Assembly (NCBI RefSeq): GCF_008692035.1
Contig: NZ_VTFG01000001.1
Location: 806,001 to 870,000, forward strand
Source: Pseudomonas marginalis
GTDB lineage: Bacteria > Pseudomonadota > Gammaproteobacteria > Pseudomonadales > Pseudomonadaceae
Reading direction: 5' to 3'
DNA length: 64,000 bases
Both the position numbers and the translations under genes were made by a program. Under the pieces are notes generated by a model. That model did not search any database. It saw only the letters and a program-made list of their open reading frames with translations, and had not been told where the DNA came from. Below, one piece after another: positions 24,670-33,590 of this stretch; position 1 is the first letter of the stretch, and every line of letters begins with the position of its first letter.

Positions 24670-25827
24670 ATGAAGATCACCAGAAACCTGAACACCTACG
24701 ATATCGAAGACCTGTATGGCCTTTGCCACACGGATGCTTTCCTCCGCCTTCCCGTCAGCATGAGTCATGGGGGGCTACTGGGAGTTGATGCTTCGCTCGC
24801 CCAGCTGGTGATCAGCTGGGCTCGCGCGCAGGAGCAAAGCGTGTTGCATCTTTTTGCAGACGCTGACAACGCATCCGAGCAAATTTCGCAATTGGGCAGG
24901 ACGGCCGCAGGGCTCGCTGCGCTGATCATGTGCTCCAGCATCGAAACAGAATCACATGAGCCAATCGATAAGCGAGCAGCACTCACCGTCATCAAACCGC
25001 TCATAGAAGCGATGTACGACGGTGATCTGAAGAACACTTCGAATGAGCGAGGTGCTCGCCCCAAAACGATCAATCTCTTCAGCATCAATTTCGCCAAGAT
25101 GGAGTACATCAAGCCGTTCTACTACGGTGAGCGGAACCCGCAGATCCATCCCCACGCCTCATTCTCGAGCCTTATCGAGACGTCATCCGCGCTGATGCAT
25201 ACGAAGCACGAAAAAAGCGCACTGAATCGAGGTGGGCTTCCGGCATTAGGAAGCGTGTTGGCCGAACTCATCTCAAACGCTGATCAGCATTCCGTTACGG
25301 ATGTGCACGGCGTCAAGTACAAAAAGGGCTTGCGAGGCACCTCAGTGAAGGCTAGCCGGATCAAAAAGCAGGACATTCACCTTCACTCGGACAGGGAACC
25401 AGAATTCGCCAGATTCATCGTTAAGAACATGGTGAAGGGCGAAGACTACCTCGACTTTCTCGAAATCTCTGTAATCGATAGCGGGCCTGGGCTCGCACGG
25501 CGGTGGCTTTCCGCGAGGGAAGGTGTGCCGATTGAAGACTTGGGAGATCTCCCCATGGATGAGGAGCTACAGGCCACCCTGGACTGCTTCAAAAAGCATG
25601 TAACGACCAAAGACTCTGTCACATCAGGCATGGGGTTGCACAACGCCGTCCAGGCGCTCAACAAGCTCAAGGCATTTGTTCGTCTACGCACAGGAAGACT
25701 CTGCCTCTATCAGACGTTCCAAGGCCATGAACAAGTCGTTGAGTACAATCCCAAAAACTGGAGCGGTGACCGTGAGCTGGCGGCAGCTGAAGGCACTGTA
25801 TTCACCATCTGCATCCCGGTGAACTGA
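24670..25827 (+). CDS. GHKL-type ATP-binding protein of a putative conflict system
   Basis: A 385-residue protein whose C-terminal half is a GHKL (Hsp90/histidine-kinase/MutL-type) ATPase domain: N-box ELISNADQH at residues 199-207, G1 box D270-S-G-P-G274, and G2 box GMGL at 320-323. No dimerisation histidine or transmembrane segment is seen, so it is not an ordinary sensor kinase. The N-terminal 190 residues are unassigned. GAGGTG just before the ATG at 24670 supports this start; a longer upstream frame lacks one. It ends one base before the next ATG, so the two proteins are made together. Confidence 0.7.
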   Translation: MKITRNLNTYDIEDLYGLCHTDAFLRLPVSMSHGGLLGVDASLAQLVISWARAQEQSVLHLFADADNASEQISQLGRTAAGLAALIMCSSIETESHEPIDKRAALTVIKPLIEAMYDGDLKNTSNERGARPKTINLFSINFAKMEYIKPFYYGERNPQIHPHASFSSLIETSSALMHTKHEKSALNRGGLPALGSVLAELISNADQHSVTDVHGVKYKKGLRGTSVKASRIKKQDIHLHSDREPEFARFIVKNMVKGEDYLDFLEISVIDSGPGLARRWLSAREGVPIEDLGDLPMDEELQATLDCFKKHVTTKDSVTSGMGLHNAVQALNKLKAFVRLRTGRLCLYQTFQGHEQVVEYNPKNWSGDRELAAAEGTVFTICIPVN

Positions 25828-25828
25828 C

Positions 25829-28054
25829 ATGCCTGATTTGTTCGATTTCGAGGTTTCTCTCACTCCCTCCCCTGACGCAGAACCGGCTCAGGTTGTCGTG
25901 TTCTTCACCGGCCCTGAAAGGATCGATGACGCTCATATCACTGAGGCGCTGCAGAAACGGCTGAGCGAGTACATTCTTCCTGACCATGTCACGTTCCTGG
26001 TACCTGAGTGCTATCAAGACTGGATCAAGGATCAGTGCACTGACAAAAAAACACCTATCGCAATCGCGCTCCAGCGTCGCGGCGCTGGCTCCGCTCCATC
26101 CTATGGCTTCTCCTTCTTCAACGAGCATGGCGACATTACCAAGCATGTGGTTGTCGCAGGCGCTACAAAAGGGGTTGGTCGGCTCATCACCGGTGGATCA
26201 GACAAAATCATCCAGGCTGGGATGAAAAAGCTGGTGAAGTGCACCTCTGTCCTCACCAAGGCTCCTGCCGGCTTCCTGTTCTCGAAGCCATCGTCCAGGT
26301 CATCCAATTACTTTATTCGAGCCGAGAATCTGCTGTCCGAAACCCTTCACTCTCACTTTCTGGCATTTTCCTGCCTGCAGGTGCTTAAAGAGGCGTCCAA
26401 GGATGGCATGCGTGAGCCCGATACCATCTATCTCGATACAATGGCTTTCCTGCCCATTGCGCTTTCGATCCAGCTGTTCCAAACCAAGTTCAAGAAGCAA
26501 ACGATCCTGAGTATCAAGTCGTTCCACTCCCACGATGGTTTGAAAGATGGGCCACTCCCGAATGGAGCGTCCTCGCTCTGCTTGATCTCCGCCTCGACCA
26601 ATTGCGGACTCGCCAAGGAGTGGGTGAAGGTCAATGGAGCGCCGCCTAATCGCGTGGCGACCTTCCTTTCGTTCTTGTCTGAATCTGAATGGTGCGCCGT
26701 TCTTCACACCATTGAAAAACCAGAAGATTTCGAATCTCTAGCCGAAGCAGAATCCAGCGAAACCAGGCAGATGATTCGCATCCATGGGGAACGCTTTGCC
26801 GCGCAGCACACCGAGACAAGGTTGCTGAACATCAGCATGGATCACTTGCCGGGTGACCTACAGACCAAGTTTTATTCGTTCATGGGTAAGGGGCTCTTCA
26901 AGTGCTTCAGCCAGGTTCCCCAGCGGGAGAGGCAGCGTACCGTCCATGTCGATAAGGAAAAGCTTGTCGCCACCGACGATTTCAAGATTTGGTTCAACAA
27001 AGCCCTGCTTGAAGAATCCTCTGCATCAACGTCACTCATCATCCACGACGATGATGCCGCTAGCCAGAAAATGGCTAACGATGCCCTGGACTTCCTCAAG
27101 GTCAGAGGACTGAGGTGCGATGTAGTCAGCGCGTCTAAATTCGATCCACAGGAGAAGTTCGACGGCTCGGTGATCATCGTTGCAGCTGCAGCTGAGCGAG
27201 GATCTCTTCTCCTAAGCATCAGTCGCCGGCTTCGCTCAGCTCAGAACTCAGGCACGCGCGTATATATGGTGGGTGCGCTGTTCGGCCGTTCCTACGAACT
27301 GATGAAAGAATTGACTGCAAACCTTACTCAGCCACCTAAAGGAAGTCGTAGATACGTGCTCAAGACGTACCTCGAAATCCCTGCTGCCAGCCTTGCTTGC
27401 AACAGCCATTGGCATCAGGAACATCTGTTGTTGAGCAGACTGATTACCTTCGATGGCAACGGCGTATCGTCCTTGGTGCAGACTCGCGTCGACGCTTTTG
27501 ACAATGCTGGTGCCGACGGCCTCACCGATCACGCCTTCTGGCAGAGTAGTTATCAAGAAGGAGAAATGCGGCTGACAAAGGGGTTTGCCTTCGTAAGCGG
27601 TAGTAAAGATGTCACGGTTGCTGCCTGTGTGGACATTTTCCTGACCATCTTGTGGATCCTTCAGAACGCCCGGGAAAACGCCAAGATCAAGGATGCGAAA
27701 CGACTTGAATCAGGCGAGCTCCAGCAGGTCCTGCTGACGCCTGAAGTCTTCTCTCGTTACGACGACGGCATCATACAAGGTGCATTCCTCCGAGCTGCCT
27801 TACCTACAGAGCTCGACTATAGCGCCCACGAAACCTATAGCGCGTCCATGGCAGATATCATCTTGCGTGTCGTCCAGGGCTACGGGTTCGAACGCGGTGA
27901 CGCTGCTATGGAATTCATCACTTCACTGGCGATAGGAAAGATTCGTCTGCACAAGGAGGTCGACGAAAAACTTCGAGCCAGCATCAAGCTAGCCCTTGAA
28001 AACAAAGTCGGCGACATAGGGCTTCTGCTGGGCGAGGAGGCTGCACCGTTCTAG
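25829..28054 (+). CDS. Large protein with two phosphoribosyltransferase-like regions
   Basis: A 741-residue protein coupled to the GHKL gene (1-base gap). Around residues 160-270 the order FIRAENLL, then IYLDTMAFLP (D203) and LCLISASTNCGLA, recalls an orotate-phosphoribosyltransferase fold, where the LDT segment takes the place of the PRPP loop. A second similar region lies at about 430-490 (SVIIVAAAAERGSLLLSISR, E456; then VYMVGALFG). PRTase-like domains have been predicted as components of bacterial conflict systems. The last 200 residues are helical and unassigned. The exact family is not recognised; the PRTase reading is a pattern-based inference. Confidence 0.55.
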   Translation: MPDLFDFEVSLTPSPDAEPAQVVVFFTGPERIDDAHITEALQKRLSEYILPDHVTFLVPECYQDWIKDQCTDKKTPIAIALQRRGAGSAPSYGFSFFNEHGDITKHVVVAGATKGVGRLITGGSDKIIQAGMKKLVKCTSVLTKAPAGFLFSKPSSRSSNYFIRAENLLSETLHSHFLAFSCLQVLKEASKDGMREPDTIYLDTMAFLPIALSIQLFQTKFKKQTILSIKSFHSHDGLKDGPLPNGASSLCLISASTNCGLAKEWVKVNGAPPNRVATFLSFLSESEWCAVLHTIEKPEDFESLAEAESSETRQMIRIHGERFAAQHTETRLLNISMDHLPGDLQTKFYSFMGKGLFKCFSQVPQRERQRTVHVDKEKLVATDDFKIWFNKALLEESSASTSLIIHDDDAASQKMANDALDFLKVRGLRCDVVSASKFDPQEKFDGSVIIVAAAAERGSLLLSISRRLRSAQNSGTRVYMVGALFGRSYELMKELTANLTQPPKGSRRYVLKTYLEIPAASLACNSHWHQEHLLLSRLITFDGNGVSSLVQTRVDAFDNAGADGLTDHAFWQSSYQEGEMRLTKGFAFVSGSKDVTVAACVDIFLTILWILQNARENAKIKDAKRLESGELQQVLLTPEVFSRYDDGIIQGAFLRAALPTELDYSAHETYSASMADIILRVVQGYGFERGDAAMEFITSLAIGKIRLHKEVDEKLRASIKLALENKVGDIGLLLGEEAAPF

Positions 28055-28143
28055 CTCAGACCCTGTACGTGACACTGACCGTCTTGCTGATAGCTATTCG
28101 GTCGGTGACGCCTTCCCTCCCCTATCCTCTTGGTTTCAAGAGT

Positions 28144-28345
28144 TTGAACACGAGAATACTGCCCCTTCGAGAGGTCTACGAACTGCTGCGCGAAGCTACG
28201 TTCGGTTCCCCGGGCAATAACCGATTGAGCGCTCGGAGCTGGTAGAGATCTACTGCGGCCTGATGACCATTGAGATCGATGGCTGGGTCACATCCTCTAC
28301 AACAAGCGAATGCCTACTTTGGGTTGTGGATTCAACCGGTCGATG
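28144..28345 (+). pseudogene. Frameshifted remnant of a small pseudomonad protein (DUF7693-like)
   Basis: One frame gives LREVYELLREATFGSPGNN and stops; a shifted frame then gives IYCGLMTIEIDGW and ends WVVDSTGRC followed by TAG. In that order these fragments resemble small pseudomonad proteins I recall as DUF7693 (REVY..., YCGL.TIE.DGW..., WxxDSxxR). At least one frameshift and a deletion of several codons separate the pieces. The family recall was not checked, so the identity is tentative, but the decay is visible. Confidence 0.4.
28320..28342. repeat. 23-bp direct repeat, left copy
   Basis: A 23-base sequence beginning TGGGTTGTGG and ending ACCGGTCG recurs exactly at 31853-31875, 3,533 bases away, in the same orientation. 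The two copies bracket the helicase gene. In frame it encodes WVVDSTGR in both places. Confidence 0.85.
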
Positions 28346-28695
28346 CTAGACCGTCGCTGTCCAGCCACAAGCAGTCATTCGATGTCTATGAAAACTCAGG
28401 AAAATTCATATGAATCACTGCGATCGCGGATCAATGGGGCAACACGTTGGTACCCTGCTGCCTTGATGACTTATCGAGGCTCTACTACTCAGGGGCTCCG
28501 CCTGGAGCAACCCACGCTGCCCCCTTTCGTGCAAAGCAGTGCAACACGGACGGCTGAACAGCTTGGTACCGAAGTGGAAGCCGTACATGATGAGAAGCAA
28601 GAATGAGCATCGACCTCTTGCTCCCGTGCGGTTGTAATCGCTCACTTTACCGTCACTTAGTATCAAGATACTGTTAGTCATGGCATCTTGACACT

Positions 28696-28728
28696 TCTGC
28701 CTGCTAAGGCACTGCTTTAGCAGGCAGA
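28696..28728. repeat. 12-bp-stem hairpin upstream of the helicase gene
   Basis: TCTGCCTGCTAA (28696-28707) and its exact reverse complement (28717-28728) flank a 9-base loop, 40 bases before the helicase start. No T-run follows on the plus strand. It could end transcription from the left, act as an attenuator, or bind a regulator. Confidence 0.6.
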
Positions 28729-28768
28729 GGTATTACGAACACGCCCTACTTCGACATGGACGAACGTT

Positions 28769-31700
28769 GTGAACATTCTCGAGTATTTGGATTCAGCGAA
28801 AGAAAAACTAAGAAACTGTCAACTCGGCGCGGTGCGAAGTTTCGTGACGTATGCTGAGGAAAACGAAGCCGATAAGGCCTTCTTAATAAATCTGCCTACC
28901 GGTGCGGGAAAAACGGGTGTCATTTCGCTTATATCCCATCTCTCGAGCGCAGCTAAAGTCCTTATTATATGTCACCGCAAAGCAGTGAAAGATCAACTTT
29001 TCCGAGAGATTTCTAAAAAATTCTTTCGCATCACAATCAATGATGCGGACTTCAAACTGAAGAAAACCTTCAGGGATTCTGATTTCGGTCAAGGTGATGG
29101 TATTTATATCACCAGCTTTCAGAAATTAACATTTATCGGAGATGAGGAGCTTGGAAAAATTCAGCAGGACTTCGATCTAATTATCGTTGATGAAGGCCAT
29201 TCTGAACCGTCACCCGTTTGGCGAGAAATAATCCGACAATCTTCCGCTATGAAGGTGGTGATTACCGCGACGCCTTATAGGAATGACCTGTTTGAATTAA
29301 ACGTGAGTACAGACCACTTCTATGTGTTTACGTTCAAAGACGCTGTAGTCGATGGAGTAATTTCGGAACCTTTTTATGAGCAGATTGCCGATGAAGCGAA
29401 AATGCTCGCGAAGATTACGGATTATTTGGAAGTCGACGACAGTCTAAAATGCATCGTTAAGTGCAAGAGTCTTGAGGAAATCGAGAGATATCACGACCTA
29501 ATAGCGCCACTTTTTTGCACCGCAAGCGTCCATGAGCGATTGGAAAATGAGGACGAGAAGAATAAGTTTAAGCGGGTTGGACGAGCGCTTAAAGTTGAGG
29601 GCCTCAGGGTAATCATCCACCAGCATAAGCTTGACGAAGGCATAGACATTCCCGAAGCAAAATTATTGGTCTTGACCTACGAGTTGGGTAGTGGGCGAGA
29701 GCTCGTACAGGCCGTCGGTCGGATCGTCCGGCGTTACGGGGAAGCGCGGCCCTTGGTATTGGATCTTAGCCGGGGGGCGAATGAGGGGATGTGGGATGGC
29801 TACCAAAAATTTGACGATTATCTCGCCAGTGGAGGAGCGTCAGAGTTCGTAAAGTCTCTCAGTACGAGTTACCTAATCGAGTCCTTCCTCGATAGCTTCC
29901 CCAAGTACAGCTATTTCGATGGCAAATTCAAGGAGCGAGTGGATCTCAATGAGCTAGTTCCTGAGGACGACATCAAAATCCCTCATGCTTCGGTGTGCTT
30001 CGTGCAGAAGGAGGAAGAATTCTCCCTGCCCCTACTTATGGATCGCCTCTATTGGGAGCTTCATGGATCCGGGGCTTTGGTCAAGAGCTATGAGGATATC
30101 CTCGACCTAAAAGTTATGGTCTACGTGTCGTTTAACAGCTCAAAATTCTTTTCTAACAAGCTGTTTTTTGAGCCAAAACTTCATGTAATTGTCGTAAAGG
30201 AGATGGATTCAGGTGTAGCAATATTCGATAGCGGCGGCGGGCGATACTACAACCAAGAGCAGTATCGGCTTCGTAATGCCATCCATATCGACAAGCTTAC
30301 TGCGTTGGCGGCCAGGACCGCGATTCATCAGGTCAAGGAGACTCACGCCCGAGCTATTGGCCAAGCTGTACGACGTCCAGAGTCTGTGGCTTTGAAGGGA
30401 CAGAACCTAGATGGAAGTCGTAGTAATCAGAGCAATTCCAGATACGCCTTAACGATGGTGAAAGTCGACAATATTGGCCTGGACGGAAAGAAAGATAGCA
30501 GCTACTACATTGGCGCCAGATCAGGCCGAGTGGTCGATCAGAAGGAATCCAATTTCACGCTATATGATCTTTCTCAATGGATCGACGTGGTTAGCGAATG
30601 CATCGAGGCAGGAGGCAATGCTGGACGGCTTATTAAGTCCTACGCGCAACCGATAGCCGAAAGGCCGGACACAAAAATTCTTTCCGTATTGCTGGATTTC
30701 AATGAACTCGACGGACCAGCGCAGATAGGCCGGGGCGAGATCCATGCTGAGTTTCTTTACGTAGACTTCAATGACGGAATCAGCTTCCATGCGCAGGGTG
30801 AGTTGGTGGAACTAGCTTTGACGTACTCGGACGATGTTTCATCTTTCGAAGTCCAGCTCACTGGTGTTTCTGAAGGAAGGGCTGATCATGAATGGGTAGT
30901 GGAATATCTAAATTTTGGTCATCGATTGAAAGTTCTGTATGAGGATGGGGTAACGTATCTAGGAGGAAATTTTTACCGGTTGGCACTTCCTTATGAGCGG
31001 GGAATCGAGGCTGAACAAAGTTTCGCGGGTGCCTCGCTGTTTCCACTTCCAGAGATGCGGAGCCAAAATCTTAAGGAGAAAGGTCACGTCCGGGATCACA
31101 AATATTTTCGAACCACCAAAGACAGCTTTGATACGGACTCGATTTTCCATCTCATCGACAGGTTAAAGGGATATGGGAATTCAGGCACTCCACACGGTGA
31201 TCTGGGGCCGTTCGCCAAGTTCATACCTGGTTGTGATCTCGTGCTTTGCTGCGATATGGGCGTTGAGCCGGGCGATTTCATTTTGTCATCCCCTGAGAGG
31301 CTATGTTTCGTTCATGTTAAGTGTGGCGACACCCTCAATCCAAAATCATCAGCAGGTGCTCTCGCCGAGGTCGGCAGTCAAGCGATCAAAAATATTCATA
31401 TGCTTGTTTCTAATAACAAGAATATAAAACCGGGAAATTTCAAAACGTGGAATGGGTGCTGGCCCTCCAACGATGCAACTTATCCGCTCGGGACGCGCTA
31501 TAGATTATTCGATGGTCAGATTAATCATCCAGTAGCACCTGACGGCTCTCTTTCTGAGCGAGTTTGGGATCTTATTTGCGAACGAAGAAAATCAATGAGA
31601 TGTAAAAAAGAGATCTGGATCGTAGGCGGAAATTCATTCTCCAGTGACCATTTCATCAAAAGCATGGGAAATCCACTCAAGTCTTCGCCCGAGAGTATTC

Positions 31701-31780
31701 AAGCCTTTCAGCTTATCGAGGATTGGCTGAGCACTGCGGACGAATTAGATGTGGATTTGAGGATTTTTACTTCGCCCTGA
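28769..31780 (+). CDS. SF2 DEAD/DEAH-type helicase with nuclease-like C-terminus, probable defence protein
   Basis: A 1003-residue protein. The N-terminal 350 residues form a superfamily-2 motor: Walker A TGAGKT (44-49), DEGH box (141-144), ATPYRND (motif III) and QAVGRIVR (314-321, motif VI). Near the C-terminus D836, then H849-V-K851 after a strand, resembles the D...(E/H)xK core of restriction-fold nucleases. Such helicase-nuclease single proteins are known in anti-phage defence (the Hna type is one layout of similar size), but identity with it is not shown. GTG start at 28769 without a strong site. The gene is AT-richer than the core and flanked by 23-bp repeats. Confidence 0.75.
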   Translation: MNILEYLDSAKEKLRNCQLGAVRSFVTYAEENEADKAFLINLPTGAGKTGVISLISHLSSAAKVLIICHRKAVKDQLFREISKKFFRITINDADFKLKKTFRDSDFGQGDGIYITSFQKLTFIGDEELGKIQQDFDLIIVDEGHSEPSPVWREIIRQSSAMKVVITATPYRNDLFELNVSTDHFYVFTFKDAVVDGVISEPFYEQIADEAKMLAKITDYLEVDDSLKCIVKCKSLEEIERYHDLIAPLFCTASVHERLENEDEKNKFKRVGRALKVEGLRVIIHQHKLDEGIDIPEAKLLVLTYELGSGRELVQAVGRIVRRYGEARPLVLDLSRGANEGMWDGYQKFDDYLASGGASEFVKSLSTSYLIESFLDSFPKYSYFDGKFKERVDLNELVPEDDIKIPHASVCFVQKEEEFSLPLLMDRLYWELHGSGALVKSYEDILDLKVMVYVSFNSSKFFSNKLFFEPKLHVIVVKEMDSGVAIFDSGGGRYYNQEQYRLRNAIHIDKLTALAARTAIHQVKETHARAIGQAVRRPESVALKGQNLDGSRSNQSNSRYALTMVKVDNIGLDGKKDSSYYIGARSGRVVDQKESNFTLYDLSQWIDVVSECIEAGGNAGRLIKSYAQPIAERPDTKILSVLLDFNELDGPAQIGRGEIHAEFLYVDFNDGISFHAQGELVELALTYSDDVSSFEVQLTGVSEGRADHEWVVEYLNFGHRLKVLYEDGVTYLGGNFYRLALPYERGIEAEQSFAGASLFPLPEMRSQNLKEKGHVRDHKYFRTTKDSFDTDSIFHLIDRLKGYGNSGTPHGDLGPFAKFIPGCDLVLCCDMGVEPGDFILSSPERLCFVHVKCGDTLNPKSSAGALAEVGSQAIKNIHMLVSNNKNIKPGNFKTWNGCWPSNDATYPLGTRYRLFDGQINHPVAPDGSLSERVWDLICERRKSMRCKKEIWIVGGNSFSSDHFIKSMGNPLKSSPESIQAFQLIEDWLSTADELDVDLRIFTSP

Positions 31781-31789
31781 GGAGGCTGC

Positions 31790-31897
31790 ATGACTAGCCT
31801 TCAGCCGAATGAATTCCTCTGGCCGATCTCTGCCGATGTTGACCGGCAGCAATGGGTTGTGGATTCAACCGGTCGTGGCGGACGACTTTCGGTGTAA
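31790..31897 (+). CDS. Possible 35-residue protein directly after the helicase gene
   Basis: An ATG 10 bases after the helicase stop, preceded by GAGGAGG at ideal spacing, opens a 35-codon frame (MTSLQPNEFLW at the start, QQWVVDSTGRGGRLSV at the end). Its second half carries the 23-bp repeat and resembles the C-terminal part of the small remnant upstream of the helicase. It may be a truncated relative of that family that is still translated, or only decayed sequence with a chance ribosome site. Confidence 0.35.
   Translation: MTSLQPNEFLWPISADVDRQQWVVDSTGRGGRLSV
31853..31875. repeat. 23-bp direct repeat, right copy
   Basis: An exact copy of 28320-28342, again encoding WVVDSTGR. Bases beyond the repeat differ on both sides. 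Confidence 0.85.
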
Positions 31898-32038
31898 GTC
31901 GGAGGATCACTTTTTTAGGATAAGTCCTAAGCTTCTCCACCGAATCCAGTTGTGGCGTTTACACTGAAAGCCACCAAGTGCCGTACTGGAATTCCGTTAG
32001 AATCCCTGTTCTCGATCGCTCGTGTAGCGGGTACGAGC

Positions 32039-32058
32039 GGGGGCAAGATTGGGGGCAA
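32039..32058. repeat. Two GGGGGCAA repeats downstream of the integrase gene
   Basis: GGGGGCAA occurs at 32039-32046 and 32051-32058, a 12-base period, about 95 bases past the integrase stop. Short direct repeats near integrase genes can be arm-type integrase sites. This is suggestive only. Confidence 0.25.
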
Positions 32059-32152
32059 CGTCAAAATTTCCAGCCCTGCAACCATCGCCCTAGAGCCCAG
32101 TCAAAATGTTTTTCGGAGTTCGCAATTAACCCGGTAAGCATAAGCGTTCTGG

Positions 32153-33385
32153 CTACCTCTCCTGGGCTACCGTGGCATATTTCGCCCAATCGTCCATGAG
32201 ACACCGTCGCTTCTCGAAGAGATCTCCACGCCGATATGCAGCTTCGACCGCATTCTCTACTGTATGTGAAAGTGCATGCTCGCAGACCTCTCGAGGATAG
32301 TGGGTGACCTCACCCGCCCAATCCCGAAAAGTCGAGCGGAATCCATGAGTCGTGAGATCGTTGCGCTTCATTCGACGCAACACCATCAACATCGCCATAT
32401 TGCTTAGCGGCTTCCCTTTTCGAGCACCAGGAAATAGGTGATTGTTCCCTTCTACACGAGGAAGATCGATCAGTAGATTCAATGCTGCTTTCGACAGCGG
32501 AACGCGGTGCTCTTTCCTGGCTTTCATTCGCGACGCCGGAATGGTCCATACCCCTGCTACGAGATCAACCTCCGCCCATGTGGACGAGAGCACTTCGCTG
32601 GTTCGGCACGCAGTAAGGATAGTGAAGCGTAGAGCTTTAGCGCTCAGATCTTGTGCTTTTTCAAGAGTCGCCACAAACCCGGGAAGTTCGCCCCATGGGA
32701 TGGCTGCGTGATGTTTCACAGCACGCACTTTTTGGCGGGGAGGCAAAAGCTTGTCCAAGTGCCCTCGCCATCGAGCGGGATTTTCACCAGCACGGAGATC
32801 CCGAGCCTTTGCTGCATCGAGGACCAATTCAATTCGGTTTCGCAATCGACTGGCGGTTTCGGGCTTTTCTGTCCAAATCGGCTTGAGGATTTTCAGCATA
32901 TGCTCAATGCCTATCTCCTGGGGGGGAAGATCGCCTATGACCTTGAACGCATAAGTAGTCAGCGTGTTCTTCCACTGTTGGGCGTGCTTGGCATTTTTCC
33001 AGCCTGCCTTATGGGCAGCAATGTAATCGAGAGCAACCTCCTTGAAAGTTATCGGTTTGGTCGGGGCCTCGTCCTCTGATAAAAAAGTGGCTTCTTTTTC
33101 CAGTTTTTTCCGCTCCAACTCCTCATCTCGACTCGCAATTGGGTCGACTCCAGATCTGCTAAGTCTTCTGGCATCAGCTGCTTTTTCCCGAGCTACCGCC
33201 AGACTTGTCTCCGGATGCCTCCCCAAGCCCATGTATCGGCTCTTTCCTGAGAGTTTGTAGCGGAAAAGCCAACTGGCGCCGCCGGTAGGGCCAACTCTCA
33301 GATACAACCCATCACCGTCATTGGTCATGCCAGGCAAGCCGATCCTGACTATTTTCTCCACCGCCTTTGTCGTAAGTGAAGCCAT
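32153..33385 (-). CDS. int: P4-type tyrosine recombinase (integrase)
   Basis: A 410-residue integrase with an N-terminal DUF4102 domain (about 1-90; LPGMTNDGDGLYLRV), a core-binding domain and a catalytic domain. The catalytic residues are present: R261 (TACRTSEVL), H347-x-x-R350 (THGFRSTF), a later histidine (EHALSHTV) and the nucleophile Y384 (AAYRRGD). It would excise and insert the ICE. Its start faces the right-hand boundary and it reads into the element, usual for an end-located integrase. No tRNA gene was found beside it, although P4-type integrases normally use one. Confidence 0.93.
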   Translation of the reverse strand: MASLTTKAVEKIVRIGLPGMTNDGDGLYLRVGPTGGASWLFRYKLSGKSRYMGLGRHPETSLAVAREKAADARRLSRSGVDPIASRDEELERKKLEKEATFLSEDEAPTKPITFKEVALDYIAAHKAGWKNAKHAQQWKNTLTTYAFKVIGDLPPQEIGIEHMLKILKPIWTEKPETASRLRNRIELVLDAAKARDLRAGENPARWRGHLDKLLPPRQKVRAVKHHAAIPWGELPGFVATLEKAQDLSAKALRFTILTACRTSEVLSSTWAEVDLVAGVWTIPASRMKARKEHRVPLSKAALNLLIDLPRVEGNNHLFPGARKGKPLSNMAMLMVLRRMKRNDLTTHGFRSTFRDWAGEVTHYPREVCEHALSHTVENAVEAAYRRGDLFEKRRCLMDDWAKYATVAQER

Positions 33386-33517
33386 GCGTCACCTCATCTT
33401 TTTTAAGGACGATGACCTAATCTAAATCAGCTCCAGCCCACACGCCAGCCCACACCTTGGATGATGGCTTTCGGTAACGTCCGTTGGAACACAAAAGACA
33501 AAAAACAGGATATCTAC

Positions 33518-33590
33518 ATGTTTAATAAAGATTTTTTAGCACACAACCAGACAGCAATAGAACTCAAAATACGTAAAAATAGCGGACATC
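33518..33590 (+). pseudogene. 5' stub of an unknown gene cut at the element boundary
   Basis: ATG 33518, with AGGA 8 bases upstream, starts MFNKDFLAHNQTAIELKIRK in AT-rich DNA. After about 22 codons the frame runs into the antisense of the araC gene, where composition jumps to GC-rich. This looks like the first part of a gene truncated by the same junction that cut the araC gene. Confidence 0.35.

Larger units (their letters stand above)
28055..28768. other. 714-base region with gene remnants and hairpins
   Basis: No intact gene. It holds an imperfect hairpin just after the PRTase-like gene (28073-28081 with 28099-28107, a possible terminator stem), a frameshifted small-gene remnant (28144-28345), one copy of a 23-bp repeat, and a 12-bp-stem hairpin before the helicase gene (28696-28728). 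Confidence 0.5.

Noticed and set aside
24132..24695. Short open frames between the PLD-like and GHKL genes
   Set aside because: None has a ribosome site or plausible protein composition on either strand.
28769..31780. Helicase as part of a restriction-modification, DISARM or CRISPR locus
   Set aside because: No methyltransferase, specificity subunit, PLD nuclease partner or cas gene adjoins it, and no CRISPR array was seen in the window.
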